A program made the translations under genes and the position numbers. This document shows, piece after piece, positions 33,755 through 45,979 of a stretch of 64,000 bases of DNA. Position 1 is the stretch's first letter. The number at the start of each line of letters is the position of its first letter. The DNA is from Echinometra lucunter (taxonomy: Eukaryota; Echinodermata; Echinoidea; Camarodonta; Echinometridae), in contig CM057154.1 of NCBI GenBank assembly GCA_029962745.1, positions 25,977,808 through 26,041,807 on the forward strand, given 5' to 3'. A model generated the notes under the pieces. That model was given only the letters and a program-made list of their open reading frames with translations. It searched no databases and was not told the origin of the DNA.

Positions 33755-35178
33755 CCGTAAACTGGGGTGACTTTGGACATAGGGGTGACTTTGGACACAA
33801 CAGAAAAAAAGTATTGTTTCATTTTACATTCTTTTCCTTGTGGTATTTCCAGTATTTTTTCTGTATGTTATTTTAGGGGAATGTGTGAATATTATGAATG
33901 ACCATTGTGCTCTTGTATATTTCATTGCCTTATATTGTTTTTGTACTTTTCTTTGCAGGGTCCATAAAATGCTTGATTTTTATGGCTGTCAAACTTTTGG
34001 TACTCCAGAAATACAGAAGAATGGAAGCTCAAGCCTACTGGCTGGATAGTGAACATAAAGGGATCATGAACCCACCTATATAGTCTTGATACCTGACCAC
34101 CCTTGCAAATCTGAAAATAGGTCATGTCCAATTTCACCCCACGATTTGGCTTCACGTACGGGGTGACTTTGGACATCAAAGGAGTACCAAATGTTCGACA
34201 GCTAAATAACTATTCATGCAGTGCCCTGTTTAACAACACGTTTTGAAATTTGTTCATTTACTATTTTGGATATTTAGGCATATAAGAATTCAAAATATCA
34301 AATTTAATTACAAATCTTGAAAAAAGGTGTGCAACCAAGTGTCTGTTAATGCCTCTTTAAAATGAAAGTTCTTACATGTTTATTGTTAGCAAAATTTTGT
34401 AGCTAAAATACCACCACAAAACGTATGTACATGTCCAAGTTGTAATTGTAAGTCATTATTTGGTGGCTGTTGAAAAAACTGAACAGATTAGAGTTGTTAA
34501 GATTAAAAAAAAAAAAAAAACTGTATTGTAGTCCAAAGCTAACCAGGTGGTCAACTACTAACAGTGCTAATCGCAAGTAACAGGTCCACAGAAAATTCAT
34601 GCAGTGTCCTGCTTAACTACACTTTTTCAAATTTGTTCATTTACTATTTTGAATATTTAGGCTTATAAGAATTAAAAATATCAAATTTAATTACAAAATC
34701 TTGAAAAAAAGTGTGCAACCAAGTGTCTGTTAATGCCTCTTTAAAATGAAAGTTCTTACATGTGTAGCCAAAATACCTCCATAAAAACGTATGTACAAGT
34801 TGTACTTGTAAGTCATTATTTGGTGGCTGTTGAAAAAAAAATTGAACAAATTGGAGTTGTTAAGATTAAAAAAAAACTGTATTGTAGTCCATAGTTCCCC
34901 CATAAGGTGGTTTACTTTAGACAATTAGTTGTACAGGTGATTATGCAAGGGGATTTTTATGGTTGTCCAAAGTCACCCCAAACTCCGGGGTCACTTTGGA
35001 CAAACTTTGACCAAAAAAATAATCATGAAATAAAATAAACCGCAGGGAATTCTATATAACACGATTTCCTCTTTATTGGTACTTGCCAGCCCCCACATTA
35101 CCCCTAGAATTCCTCTGTTCATAATGAAGATATTGATATAAATAGTTAAAATTTGTCCAAAGCCACCCCAGTTTACGG
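33755..35178. mobile_element. 1424-bp TIR element with TA target duplication
   Basis: The ends CCGTAAACTGGGGTGAC and GGC/GTCACCCCAGTTTACGG-type complement are inverted repeats. TA flanks both ends (33753-33754, 35179-35180), and the contig 4 copy has a single TA with no insert (near 55037), giving the exact boundaries. The GGGGTGACTTTGGACA motif also repeats inside. About 34212-34590 is duplicated at 34596-34920. The longest frames are short and show no transposase DDE signature, so it is non-autonomous. TA duplication fits Tc1/mariner-like transposition, but other TA-targeting superfamilies are possible. Confidence 0.88.
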
Positions 35179-35473
35179 TAATATAAGTGCATGCAATAAT
35201 GATGATAATGCAGAAACTTTAAAAGGCACAACACAAATACCCACCTCAAATGGTGCCTAAATTAAAAGATTAATGACAAACGCAATGAGCGGGTTTACAT
35301 GTTCAAGAGGAAAAATATTAGATACATGTACATGTATAAGGCTAGAATGTCGCATCAGCGCAGGATTGCCAAAATGCGATAGACGTTTTCTCGTGAATCA
35401 AGGGAAGAAGACAGTTTGCTGTAAAACGTGTCTTTCTTTCCTCAAAACTTATCCAGAATGAAGGTCACAGTAA

Positions 35474-35482
<9 letters not shown>

Positions 35483-35511
<29 letters not shown>

Positions 35512-35513
35512 AG
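35483..35513. repeat. Poly-A tract
   Basis: A run of A residues, reduced to six in the contig 4 copy; assembly or polymerase slippage affects its length. Confidence 0.8.
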
Positions 35514-35614
35514 GATGCTACAACCGGATATTTATTCAAGGAGCTTTAAAATCCTTCATTTTTGTTGAGAGAATTTCTGTGCACAATAACTTTAGGGGCC
35601 TTTCAGTTCTGCAC

Positions 35615-35950
35615 TGACATGACGAATATGATGACGATGATGATAAAGATAGTTTTGATGAGGATGAAGATGATAAAAAAAAGAAGACAATGATGATTGT
35701 GCGAGTAATGATAAAGCTAAATGTAGTAACAATTACAAGGTGATGTATTGATGAATATAATGATCTTGATGATAATGAAAATGACATAATGATGAGGAGG
35801 AGGATGACGACAATGATGATGATGTTGATGATGATCATGGTAATGATGATGACGGTGATATTGATGACGATGATGGTGATGATGATGGTGATGATGATGA
35901 TGACAAAGCTGTTGCTGCTCATGACAGAAGTGATGATGGCAATAAGGATG
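35615..35950. repeat. Imperfect (GAT)n/(GAC)n tract
   Basis: Trinucleotide-rich sequence that gives open frames on both strands (poly-Met, poly-His, poly-Ile). Counterpart at 55460-55830 with different copy numbers. Confidence 0.9.
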
Positions 35951-35959
35951 AAGCAGATG

Positions 35960-38900
35960 GGATGTAAGAGATAGACAATCCTCATGAGACACCACACACA
36001 GCCATAAATTGGATACAAGGAGGATGGAAATATTTTCACTGTAACCTGCTAAATATGTGATCTTTCACAGAAGACAGCATGCCTTTGTGATACTGTCCTG
36101 AAACAATTTGTTATCATAATGCACCATTTAATATTGTATGGCTTGGAAAGATGGTAAAATGCATGTACCAGGTACATCTTTATTTATTTATTTACCACTT
36201 GTGGGAAAAACACCCTCAGCAAATATGTTGTTTTTCGTAGGGGGTGTCCATAAGAATTCATATTAACTACCAAACATCCCGTCCCCTGTGCAGTGTCAAT
36301 TTCTGTTTCAATTTCAAACAGCCAATAAATCTGAACAAAAAACTAAATATAATTGAAATTCATTCCTATCTTACATTCTCAAGTTCGATATTTTTCTTGA
36401 AAAACCTCTCCTATTTATTAACACCCGATTGTCGACACCTAATTCACTTTACATGAAACTAACCATTGGAAAGAAACCTTCATGCCTCAATAATCATGAA
36501 GCTTTTTTTTTTTTTTTTTTTTTTTTTTTGAACAACAGTGGAAACCCATCATAAAGAGTTCCAAGATTCCTGGGCCCCCATCTTCCAAAGAGTTGCGATT
36601 GATTCAAATCTACTATCTCAACTTTGAGACTGATCTCAATTCCTGACTCTTAAGTGCACAGTTGAAATCAGTCTAAATATTGCGATTGATTTGAATCAGT
36701 CGCAAGTCTTTATAAGATGGGGACCTGATTTAACAAGTAAATTTCGTTGGTCCCTGTTCTTTGTGACCTTGGCTCCTTTAAAACCGAGATCCCTGACATC
36801 AGCAACAAGGTAATTTTCAAGGTCCTAAGACTCTCATTCCATTAAAGTCAAAAATTAGAAAACAATAATAAATCTGCATACACATATCTTGACAAATATA
36901 CATCCTAGTTATCAACTTCTAAATTTCTGTAATAACTACTGCTCCTCAAACACAGCACTTTCGACTGAGAACAGGTAGAGCTGCAAAAAGATACAAGCAC
37001 AAAAAGTGCTCAAGAAATACATTTAATTGCCCTTTCTTCATTCAATTTTACTCCATATCGCTGTCTGCCTCCTCTTTTCTTTCTCTGTATATCTACACAG
37101 CGGCTTTTCTCTCTCACACTCTCTTATGCTCTCATGTTTCTGCAAACGTCAATTTGTGATTTCCTTTCTTCATGTTATTGCTTTCCTATTATGACTTGTG
37201 CAGTAATACATGAATGAAAAAGGGATTAAGAAATGCACATGGTAGGAAATTATTTTACTATTCAGTTCAATCCGATTCAGTTTGCCGTGTCCTGTTTTAC
37301 GTTGTTTCACATTTAACAAAATATCGGTATACTATTTCATTTAATACAAATTCAACAGGAATTGAGCTTCCCAGTAATTCACACACATGAATATAAGCCA
37401 TTTAGCAGTCATTCTTTGATAGTTTTGCTTGTTACGATTAAGTACACAGCTGCATACAAACTCACGTAAGTATTTTGATACATAGAATATGTTGGTGAAG
37501 CTGAAGTGATTACCACATTTCCTTTACTTTACCTTTCTAACATGTTCTTTAACGTTGATGAGGATATCATAAAAAACGACTTCATAAATGTCATTTCTGA
37601 ATGCTTGCATGTGAAATGGTGAAAATGGCATACTCGTTTATAGAATCATCTGCCACCAATATAATATATATCTGGGTAACGGCTGCTTCACGTATAATGA
37701 CACATAAACTTAATACTATGAACATAATTATAAAAGATAATAATCTATAAACAAAATGGAAATTATTGAATGAGAGCAAGCAATTCTTAGATTGGAAAAT
37801 AGATCCATTCGATAGGACAGATAACGCCGATGTTAATAAATAAATGAAAATCAAATACCAAATCACTGAAAAAAAACAAACAAACATTGTGTTTACAGTC
37901 ATGTACCTTTATCAACAAAAACATTTGAACGAAAACAAACACACCAATTCCTTCTAACAAAGGCAATATAAACTCTTTATTGTTACATTGATGATAAAAT
38001 GACATTTCATTCTGTAGGTTTTACTGCCAAAATATTTATACATGTATTCATTTGTTGTTTTCATGACACTATACAGTTGACAATTTCCTATAGTCCACAG
38101 GTCTTACTGATATATACAATCTAGAAATCTGATCTGTACAATCTAGAAATCAGCAGTACTTAGTCATTCACACCCCGAATGTGGGCAATATATGTAAAAG
38201 AGATATTTACAGGCTTAAAGATGATATCTGCACAGCCTTTGCAGACAGTAAAGGTCCTATATAACATGGGTTTAATTTTCCATCTAGCGAGAAAAACGAG
38301 TCAGTATACAGGAAAACTGTATACAACTTTGACAATAGCCATGATAGCCATGTTAGCAATGCACATTTCAAATACTACAACAATTTGGTTCCCCTATGTT
38401 CCCTATATACAAAGCAAACTGGCAAAATCATTATACGACATAGGGACAATATCGGGTTATAGAGTATGATATCATTAAAAACACTGTATACAGGTACAAT
38501 AACTATAATGAAACTCGAAAGGAAAGATCACTATAATGATACTAGAGAATAATCTTTTGCCAAAGTGCAGGGTGTCACTTAATTGGACTTCTTGCCCTAT
38601 TCATATCAGGTCTACTTATCTTGAAAATACATAATCATGCATACCACAGCTTTGTAATGGGAAATAAAGAGGCGTCCCCGTGATACAAAATAAAACGACT
38701 ATATAATCCAGTATAATTTTGAGAGATAATATTCATTTTAGGATATTCATGATTAAGCCTAAGAAAGAAGATGAAAAAGAAATTACTTTTTTTTTCATGC
38801 TTACTACATCATCAGGAATGCAACTGCATCAGAAATCAGTCAAGGTTATACATAAGATCTGCTTATTTCTCTCTGCCACCTCTCTGGTTGGATATAATAC

Positions 38901-39512
38901 CAGCTCCTGTGAATGATTTCATAATTAAGTACATAAACGATAAACGATTTTCAATACGGTTACATAAATTATGTCACATTATTATATAAGTGAACAAAGA
39001 ATCGATTTGTGAGAGTATAATGTACAATAAAGACATCTACTCATCATAGTTTAAACAAACAAGTATGTACATTATAAGCATATTATCTCACTACTATAGT
39101 CATGATAGTATAATAATATTCATGCACAAACGGCTTACTCTCAGGAAACGTTTAGCATATCTCTCAAAGGTTTTTTTGTTAATGACTGCTTGTTTGATAT
39201 TAAACACTAAACTTGAACAAATATTTTGTATGATTGTGCCGTCTATGTTTGATTCAATGAAATATGAGCTTGATAAATTCACATATTATGTTTCCACATA
39301 TTTTGTTTATCATGTTATCTTATTAACAAATGAGGATCCTCCATCTACCTATCATAAAAGATGAAGTACAAGGGAGTGTTGCAATATAATAGTCTCAGAA
39401 GGTTGAAATATATTAATGGATGAAATTATTGTATTAAAAAAAATATATTCCACTTGTCCAGTTCGGTCGAATTTGTAGAGCAGAATAATCTTTCTTATCA
39501 ATGGACTACGGG
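35960..39512. other. Duplicated AT-rich block, no supported gene
   Basis: A T-run occupies about 36505-36529. Frames at 37591-37902 and 38179-38469 are open in this copy but are shifted by a 2-bp and an 8-bp difference in the contig 4 copy, so they are not constrained coding sequence. Confidence 0.65.
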
Positions 39513-41689
39513 CATGACGGGAGATAGTCCGTGGGCCAGAGGGGGCTACCGTGCACCCCCCCTCTGACCCTCCGCCATGGGTATCATTTTGTTCGTTGGT
39601 ATCTCTAGTGTCAGAAAAACCAATGTTTCCAGGAATAAACTCAAATGGCCTATGATTTCTAAGCCATTCTTTAAATCAATGTCAAAATCCACGTTTTTCA
39701 AATTTTGACCCTTTTCTTGAGGTATGCCATTTTTAAAGATTTTAAATGGGCTCTATCTCAAATAAAATTGGCTCAATTTGGTTGAACTTTCTATCATATA
39801 GTCTTCATCTCATGAGCAACCAACATGCAAAATTGTAGCCAGTTATACTATCATTCTCATATGCAAATTAGGCCATAAAATTTGCATATCATTAAATATG
39901 GAGATTTCCTGTTTCAAATATTTTCAAAAATCGATTTTAAGTTTTATTTTCTTTTCCATGCACTACCAATAATATATTTTCTGCCAAACATCACATCATT
40001 CTCTTCATCTATATCTCTACTTATGGAAAAATGATGTTTTCAAGGTCATATGTTCCCCTAGGCTATGTTTCCAGCCCCTTTTCCAACTAAGGTCAAGGTA
40101 CTTTTTTCGAGGTTTTTGCCTGTTTTTTAGATTCCCAGCTATGGAACGTACCTGAAATGTCCAGTAGATATTATCAAAACTTCATTAATTATTGAGTAAT
40201 GCTTTTTCCTTGTTAGTAGAAGGCCACTACATGTTTTCTTTTCAGTAAATTTATATTTTTTTTACTGCTGTACCCACTGTTAATATAACATGAACAGCAT
40301 ATAAGTGAACATCAATATTATGTTATGTATTTATCGATCTATTTTGGATGACTATGTGAGCAGTTGTTATTCCTTTGATAATTAAAAGCATAGCTATTAG
40401 TTAGAAGCTGAAGCCAATAATTTTCAAAATCAATTGGCCTGTAAAATCCACCACTATTTAATACATATTAAGTAAAACATATGTTTAGCCTTCATTTCCA
40501 GCCCATATTCTGTGATATTCCGATATGAATTCATGAGTAACTTAACCCATGGTAAAGTAAGCGGTTTCAATAGGAGATATTACATGTACGTTGTATTAAA
40601 AGCTCAGTAGAAGAAATCACTGGTATAAAATGACAGTTTATAGTATCTTTCAATCAAGCATAATATCAATCAGACAAATGTTAGTCTATAAATCCAACCA
40701 TCTCTGTAGTCTAGATAACAGCCGATTCACGATAATGTGTTAATACCACATTTCAAAATTGTCTTACATTTTATACTTACTATATGAAATTTGCATAATG
40801 ACAATCATCCTTCCAGGTATCCTGCTTATTACACATCCATATTCCAGTTATAGCAAACTTTACCATTATCATTTCATTTACAGTTTTCACAGACTGACAC
40901 GGAATGAAAGAATATTTCAACAGTTCATGGCCTTACCGTACTCATCAGGGGTGGAAAGTTGCCTCCCCCCCCCCCCCCCCGCTGCGTATAAAAATGTCTT
41001 TTTATTGTGAAATTTCCAAAAATTCCACCCAAAATGTGCACCAGATGCTTCATTTTCAACTTCAAAACTGCAAAGGGATTTTTTTTTCTTCTGGGCGGAG
41101 ACAAGAATCTGTAAAATATTTGAGGACACAAGCAAGCAAGGTATAGTAAAGCGACCGAACAAGGGAAGGGTGTTGGACAGGTGTATCCCCCCCCCCCCTT
41201 CCCAAAAGATATATGTTCAAAGGTGCTTGGAAGGAAGGTGATCTTCTTAATAGAAGGAGACTGTTTTCACTTCAAAGAACGGAAAAAGGAAACACTACAT
41301 AGGTATCAATTCAAGAAGAAACAGAATTGGCGAGTTGTTTTCTACTGCAGTTAGGCTATAGCAAGGAACAGGGACGTGACTATGTGCAAGTCAGGAGCTC
41401 AGAGATCAACATCTTGTAGCACGACACTATATTGTAGCAAGACATTTGTCTATAATAACTGCATTTGAAAAACTTCAGAAGGTCGCAAACGGTATGAACT
41501 ATAACTTGTTTTGGTCTAGAGCACTAAGTTATACAGCGCCTTTGTAGCATTCGTTGCGGATATGTCAGTTTGAGATGTGTGATCCTAAACATTATTGTCA
41601 AGTATTAGTGTAAGTAGACCGTAATATTATCAATCAATAAATCAATCAGTCAATAAAGTAGAGTAGAACTCCCAAGATTCACGGAGTGC

Positions 41690-42997
41690 ATCCTTAATGA
41701 AGTCATCCTAGGTCTTCCTCTTGCATATCCAAGAAGAGTTTCCACAGGGCCACTGAGTGTACTATGAGCTCTGGATGCGGTTGAGCATTACCCGAAAGAC
41801 TCTCCGCTGGGTCACTTTTGAGCTGACATTTATAAGGTTTCTGTACAGCTCAGAGTTCCTCATTCTCGTTGCAATCTGGTTGACGCTCAGAGCCGTCCTC
41901 AACATTCTTGTGTTTGTGTTGTTTTTATAAGGGAGGGGATTCCATAAGCCCGTAGAATCTTCATCGGGCAGTCAAAGGTCTTTCTGAAGGCAATGAACAC
42001 CATGACAATGCAGAGTCTCTTCTCTCTGGTACAAACATGAATCCTGCTATAGAATGTGACTGGTGGGGGATCTTCCCTTTAATCTGAAGCCATTCTGGTT
42101 GTATCTGAGCTTTTTGTAAATCTCTGGGTCAATACAGTTCAGAATCATCCTGCTGAGGGTCTTTGCAAAAAGTTATATCAGTGAGATTCCCCATGTTGTT
42201 GATAAACATGTTAACGGAAGTCACGTTTCTTTGGTATTGGGTTGATGATGATTGGGACTAATCTTCCATTGATCTAGGACAAAACCATTTCCAGTGCCTG
42301 ATTACCTATTTTTGGTGATGATATATCACCAAAATCACACCTCTTCATCACCTCTGATACCACTCCATCCTCTCCATACGCCTTACCCTCCTTGATTCCC
42401 TGTCTCGATATCCGTCTCCTTGAATAGATGACTGATCTCCCTGATGTTCTGGGCCATGGCAGGGGGGTGTCCTAGTAGGGTCTTGAAATGTTCCAGCCAC
42501 TTCCCCTTCCTATCCGCATGGCCTATACCTTGGGTCTCACTTGAACTCTCTCTCTCTTCTTCCCCTTCCTTGATGATCATTCAGCTCTTCTTTTACACAT
42601 GTCTGCTATTCTCCCAACTCTTGATCTTCTCAATCAGCACCTCCTCTCTCGTCTCAGTGTAGCTCCCATAGAGTTCCTCCTTCCTATTCTCAACACACTC
42701 TTTCACTAGTCTGAAGGATCAGCATGGAAATCGTCCCTAGTAGCTCACAGGTGTTCCCTGGCTGCACACACTCTGGGATCATCAGAGTAGTCTCTCTCAT
42801 CTCTTTCTTGCTCTCCAGCACCAGGGTCTCTCCTGATTCTGCTTATGCAGTAATGAAGAATCCATACATTCTTGTCGCACACTCACTACTTGCCTCCTAC
42901 TCGCAGTCATCATTCCCTCTACAAAAACATTGAACCCTAACTCAACTCCACAGTGTATTTCACCTGTAGCTCTCGATCTTCCTTGAATGCTCCCCAA
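41690..42997 (-). pseudogene. RTE-type LINE ORF relic, minus strand
   Basis: Read leftward it gives, in broken frames, a linker block (KWLEHFKTLL near 42490), KAYGEDGVVSEVMKRCDFGD (about 42390-42330), IPKK (about 42230), YNQNGFR (about 42100), MVFIAFRKTFDCPMKILRAY (about 42000-41945), and then post-RT blocks (LSVNQIATRMRNSELY, about 41890-41840). This order matches the RT region and C-terminus of RTE-like non-LTR elements. Stops and frameshifts are frequent, and a deletion joins the AYGI block directly to the post-RT part. Confidence 0.72.
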
Positions 42998-43099
42998 TCA
43001 TATGCAATTCTTCAGGGCTTAGATTTGCTCTTTCTTAGGCTCTCCATCGCTCATAACAAGCCGAATGATCATTACCCAATGGACTGAAGTAATTGTAGG

Positions 43100-43860
43100 G
43101 CTCTGTGTCTTTGTCCAGAACACTTTTCCTCCACTTCTGTGGAAAAACTTCCTGGTGAAGATCCTACGGGCTTACGGAATCCTTAAGATAGTGGGCCTGA
43201 TATCCCTGATATGTCCAAACACCAGAGCCAAGGTCATGAAACGTGATGGGAAGATAGAGTTCGTTGATATACTTGCTGGAGTACCAGGGGTGATACATTA
43301 GCTCTATACATCTTTGTCATGCGTCCGGCACTCGATAACCACCACTACTCTGGTTTCACTGTAACTCCGGCTCGGACTTGGGAGCAACGATCAAGAACAC
43401 ACATGAGGATGTTGTGGATAAGGTGAAGAAGGATTGGGCAGCATACCACAGCCTGAAGTCTGTATGGAAATCAGACCTCCTAAAGACTTAAGAATATGTC
43501 TCTTCACAGCACAGTGGAGTTTGTTTTGTTGTACGGGTCAGAGACCGGGACCCTTACAAAAAGACTTCAGATGGTGGATAGGTGATACACAAGAATGTTG
43601 AGGGACGGCTCTGAGCGTCATCCAGATTGCAACGAGAATGAGGAACTCTGAGCTGTATGGGAACCTTACAAATGTCAGGTCATCTCAAAAGTGACCCAGA
43701 GGAGAGTGAAGCTATCAGGTCTTGCTCAAAGGCATTCATATGCTCACGGTCCACTCAGTGGCTCTGTATAAAACTTTTAAAAGATAGGCAAGAAGAGGGA
43801 GACCTAGGAGGATATATCGATTCAAGTAAAGATGGGCACTGGTCTCCGGGAGAGAGAGGA
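43100..43860 (+). pseudogene. RTE-type LINE ORF relic, plus strand
   Basis: KILRAYGILK (about 43163), NTRAKVMKRDGKIEFVDILA (about 43218-43277), then degraded post-RT sequence (VKKDWAAYHSLKSVWKSDLL, about 43425-43488; YGSET-like near 43540; ERHPDCNENEEL near 43615). It keeps the segment between AYGI and the C-terminal part that the minus-strand relic lost. It forms the mirror arm of 41690-42000. Confidence 0.68.
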
Positions 43861-45979
43861 GGCATCACTGAACGCATGAATGACAAAGGAAATTAACTTA
43901 ATTATCCATGGATCTCGCGAGTTCTACGCAACCTGATTGATGGAGTGATGACCATAACAGTTTACTTACACTGATCCAAAACGAATATAAATGTTTTTGT
44001 GTTTAGGATTACACTTCTCAAATGGACATATCAACAACGGGATATTACAAGGCGCAGTATATAATACCGCTCTAAACAAAACCATTATAAACAACATGTA
44101 CCGATCATGTTTGCGATCTTTCTGAAGTTTCACGAATGCCATTTTGCTACAAACATGGTTTTGTGTTACAAGATGTCGTCGTCCGGGCTCCTGACCTGCA
44201 CACTGTCATGTCCCTGTTTCTTCCTGCAACTGCAGTAGAAACCACCAGTTGGTCAATTCTGTTTCTTCTATCTGCCTCTAAGACTGATACCTCTGTTTGT
44301 AGTGTCCCTTCCTTTCTTTGAAAGTAAAAAGTGTAGCCCATCCTTTTATGAAAATCAACTTCCTTCAAGCAGCTTTTGAACCATATCATCTTGTGTGTGT
44401 GTGTGGAGGGGAAGGGCACATCCCGTCCCACCCCTTCCCCTACTCTGTAGCGTTTGTTTCTCACATATTTCACACATTCTTATCCCCGGGGAATTTTTTG
44501 GATTTTTCAATAAAAAGACATGCTTCGTACAAAGGAGAGAGAGGATGTAACTGCCCTCCCCCCTCCTCCTCAGAGTTCGGTATCAGTCATGAACTGTTGA
44601 AATATTCTTTCATTCAAGTCCCAATCTTTGAAAATTGCTAATGCAGGAATGGATGCAAATGGATGTGTAATAATAAGGATGCATGATACATGTAGGTTCA
44701 TAACATGTTGGACTATTTTGAAGTGTGGGTATCAACACATTATCATGAATCGACTTATCTAGACTACAGTGAGGGCTGGAAGTAGACTAATAACATTTCT
44801 CTGATTGATATGACATATGTTTGATTGAAAGATTCCATAAATTGCCATTTCATACGAGTGATTTCTTCTACTGAGTTTTAATACAACCTACATGTAATAT
44901 ATCCTACTGAAACCGCCGACTATACCATGGGTTATTAGTTACTCATATGAATTCATATCATTATATCACAGAATAAGGCTGTTGAAATGAAGGCTAAACC
45001 TATGTTACACTTATCATGTTAAATATACATTAAATTATGGTGGTATTACAGGTTAACTGATTTGGAAATATATTGTTTTCAGCTTCTAGCTACAAAAAAA
45101 TGGCTATGTGTCTAATTATCAAAGGAATAACAACTGCTCACATAGTCTTCCAAAATAGATCGATAATTATATAAACAATATTGATGTTCACTTATATTGC
45201 TATTCATGTTATATAACCATGGGTACAGCAGTAAAAAACTATATTTATTAAAAAGAAAACATGTAGTGGCCTTCTACTAACAAGGAAAAAGCATTGCTCA
45301 ATAATTAATGAAGTATTGATAATATCTACTGGACATTTCAGGTACGTTCCATAGCTGGAATCTAAAAAACAGGCAAAACCCCGAAAAAAGTACCTTGACC
45401 TTAGTCGGAAAAGGGGCTGGAAACATAGGCTAGGGGAACATGTGACCTTGAAAACATCATTTTTCTATAAGTAGAGATATAGATGAAGAGAATGATGTGA
45501 TGTTTGGCAGAAAATATAGTATTGGTGTGCATGAAAAAGAAAATAAAACTTGAAATCGATTTTTTTAATAAGTATTTGAACAGGAATCCTCCATATTTAA
45601 TGATATGCTAATTTTGGCCTAATTTGCATATGAGAATGATAGTATAACTGGCTACAATTTTGCATGTTGATTGCTCATGAGATGAAGACTATATGATAGA
45701 AAGTTCAACCAAATTGAGCCTATTTTATTGAGATAGAGCCCATTTAAAATCTTTAAAAATGGCATACCTCAAGAAAAGGGTCAAAATTTGAAAAACGTGG
45801 ATTTTGACAATTGATTTCAAGAATGGCTTAGAAATCATAGGCCATTTGAGTTTCATTCCTGGAAACATTGGTTTTTCTCTGACACTAGAGATACCAACGA
45901 ACAAAATGATACCCATGGCGGAGGGTCAGAGGGGGGGGGGGGGGTGCACGGTAGCCCCCTCTGGCCCACGGACTAGTTA

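Larger units (their letters stand above)
28432..39512 (+). repeat. Direct duplication, first copy (contig 3)
   Basis: Collinear with 46480-59498. The offset is 18.05 kb at the 139-bp MITE, 21.3 kb after the LINE-containing insert in the second copy, and 19.99 kb at the end after the TA-element is subtracted. The left part (to about 32.7 kb) differs by roughly one or two substitutions per 100 bp by eye. The right part is visibly more divergent, with frequent indels. Confidence 0.92.
39525..45975. mobile_element. 6.45-kb palindromic (foldback) element containing LINE relics
   Basis: The end TAGTCCGTGGGCCAGAGGGG is mirrored at 45956-45975, and the mirror homology runs inward through 39525-42060 against about 43550-45975 (for example 40960 poly-C against 44560; 41890 against 43580). 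The outer 1.4 kb of the arms is very similar; inner parts are clearly more divergent. The left end sits exactly where contig 3 stops matching contig 4. The right end abuts the N gap, so flanking duplications cannot be tested. No transposase was recognised. Confidence 0.75.

Noticed and set aside
35536..36039. 167-codon minus-strand ORF rich in Ile
   Set aside because: It is the complement of an imperfect (GAT)n tract; frames are open on both strands for the same reason.
37591..37902. Minus-strand ORF sharing ILVADDSIN with 57432-57713
   Set aside because: Length differences just beside the shared segment put the rest in different frames in the two copies.
38179..38469. 96-codon plus-strand ORF with a hydrophobic stretch
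   Set aside because: The second copy at about 58.1 kb has an 8-bp deletion and other indels that destroy the frame.
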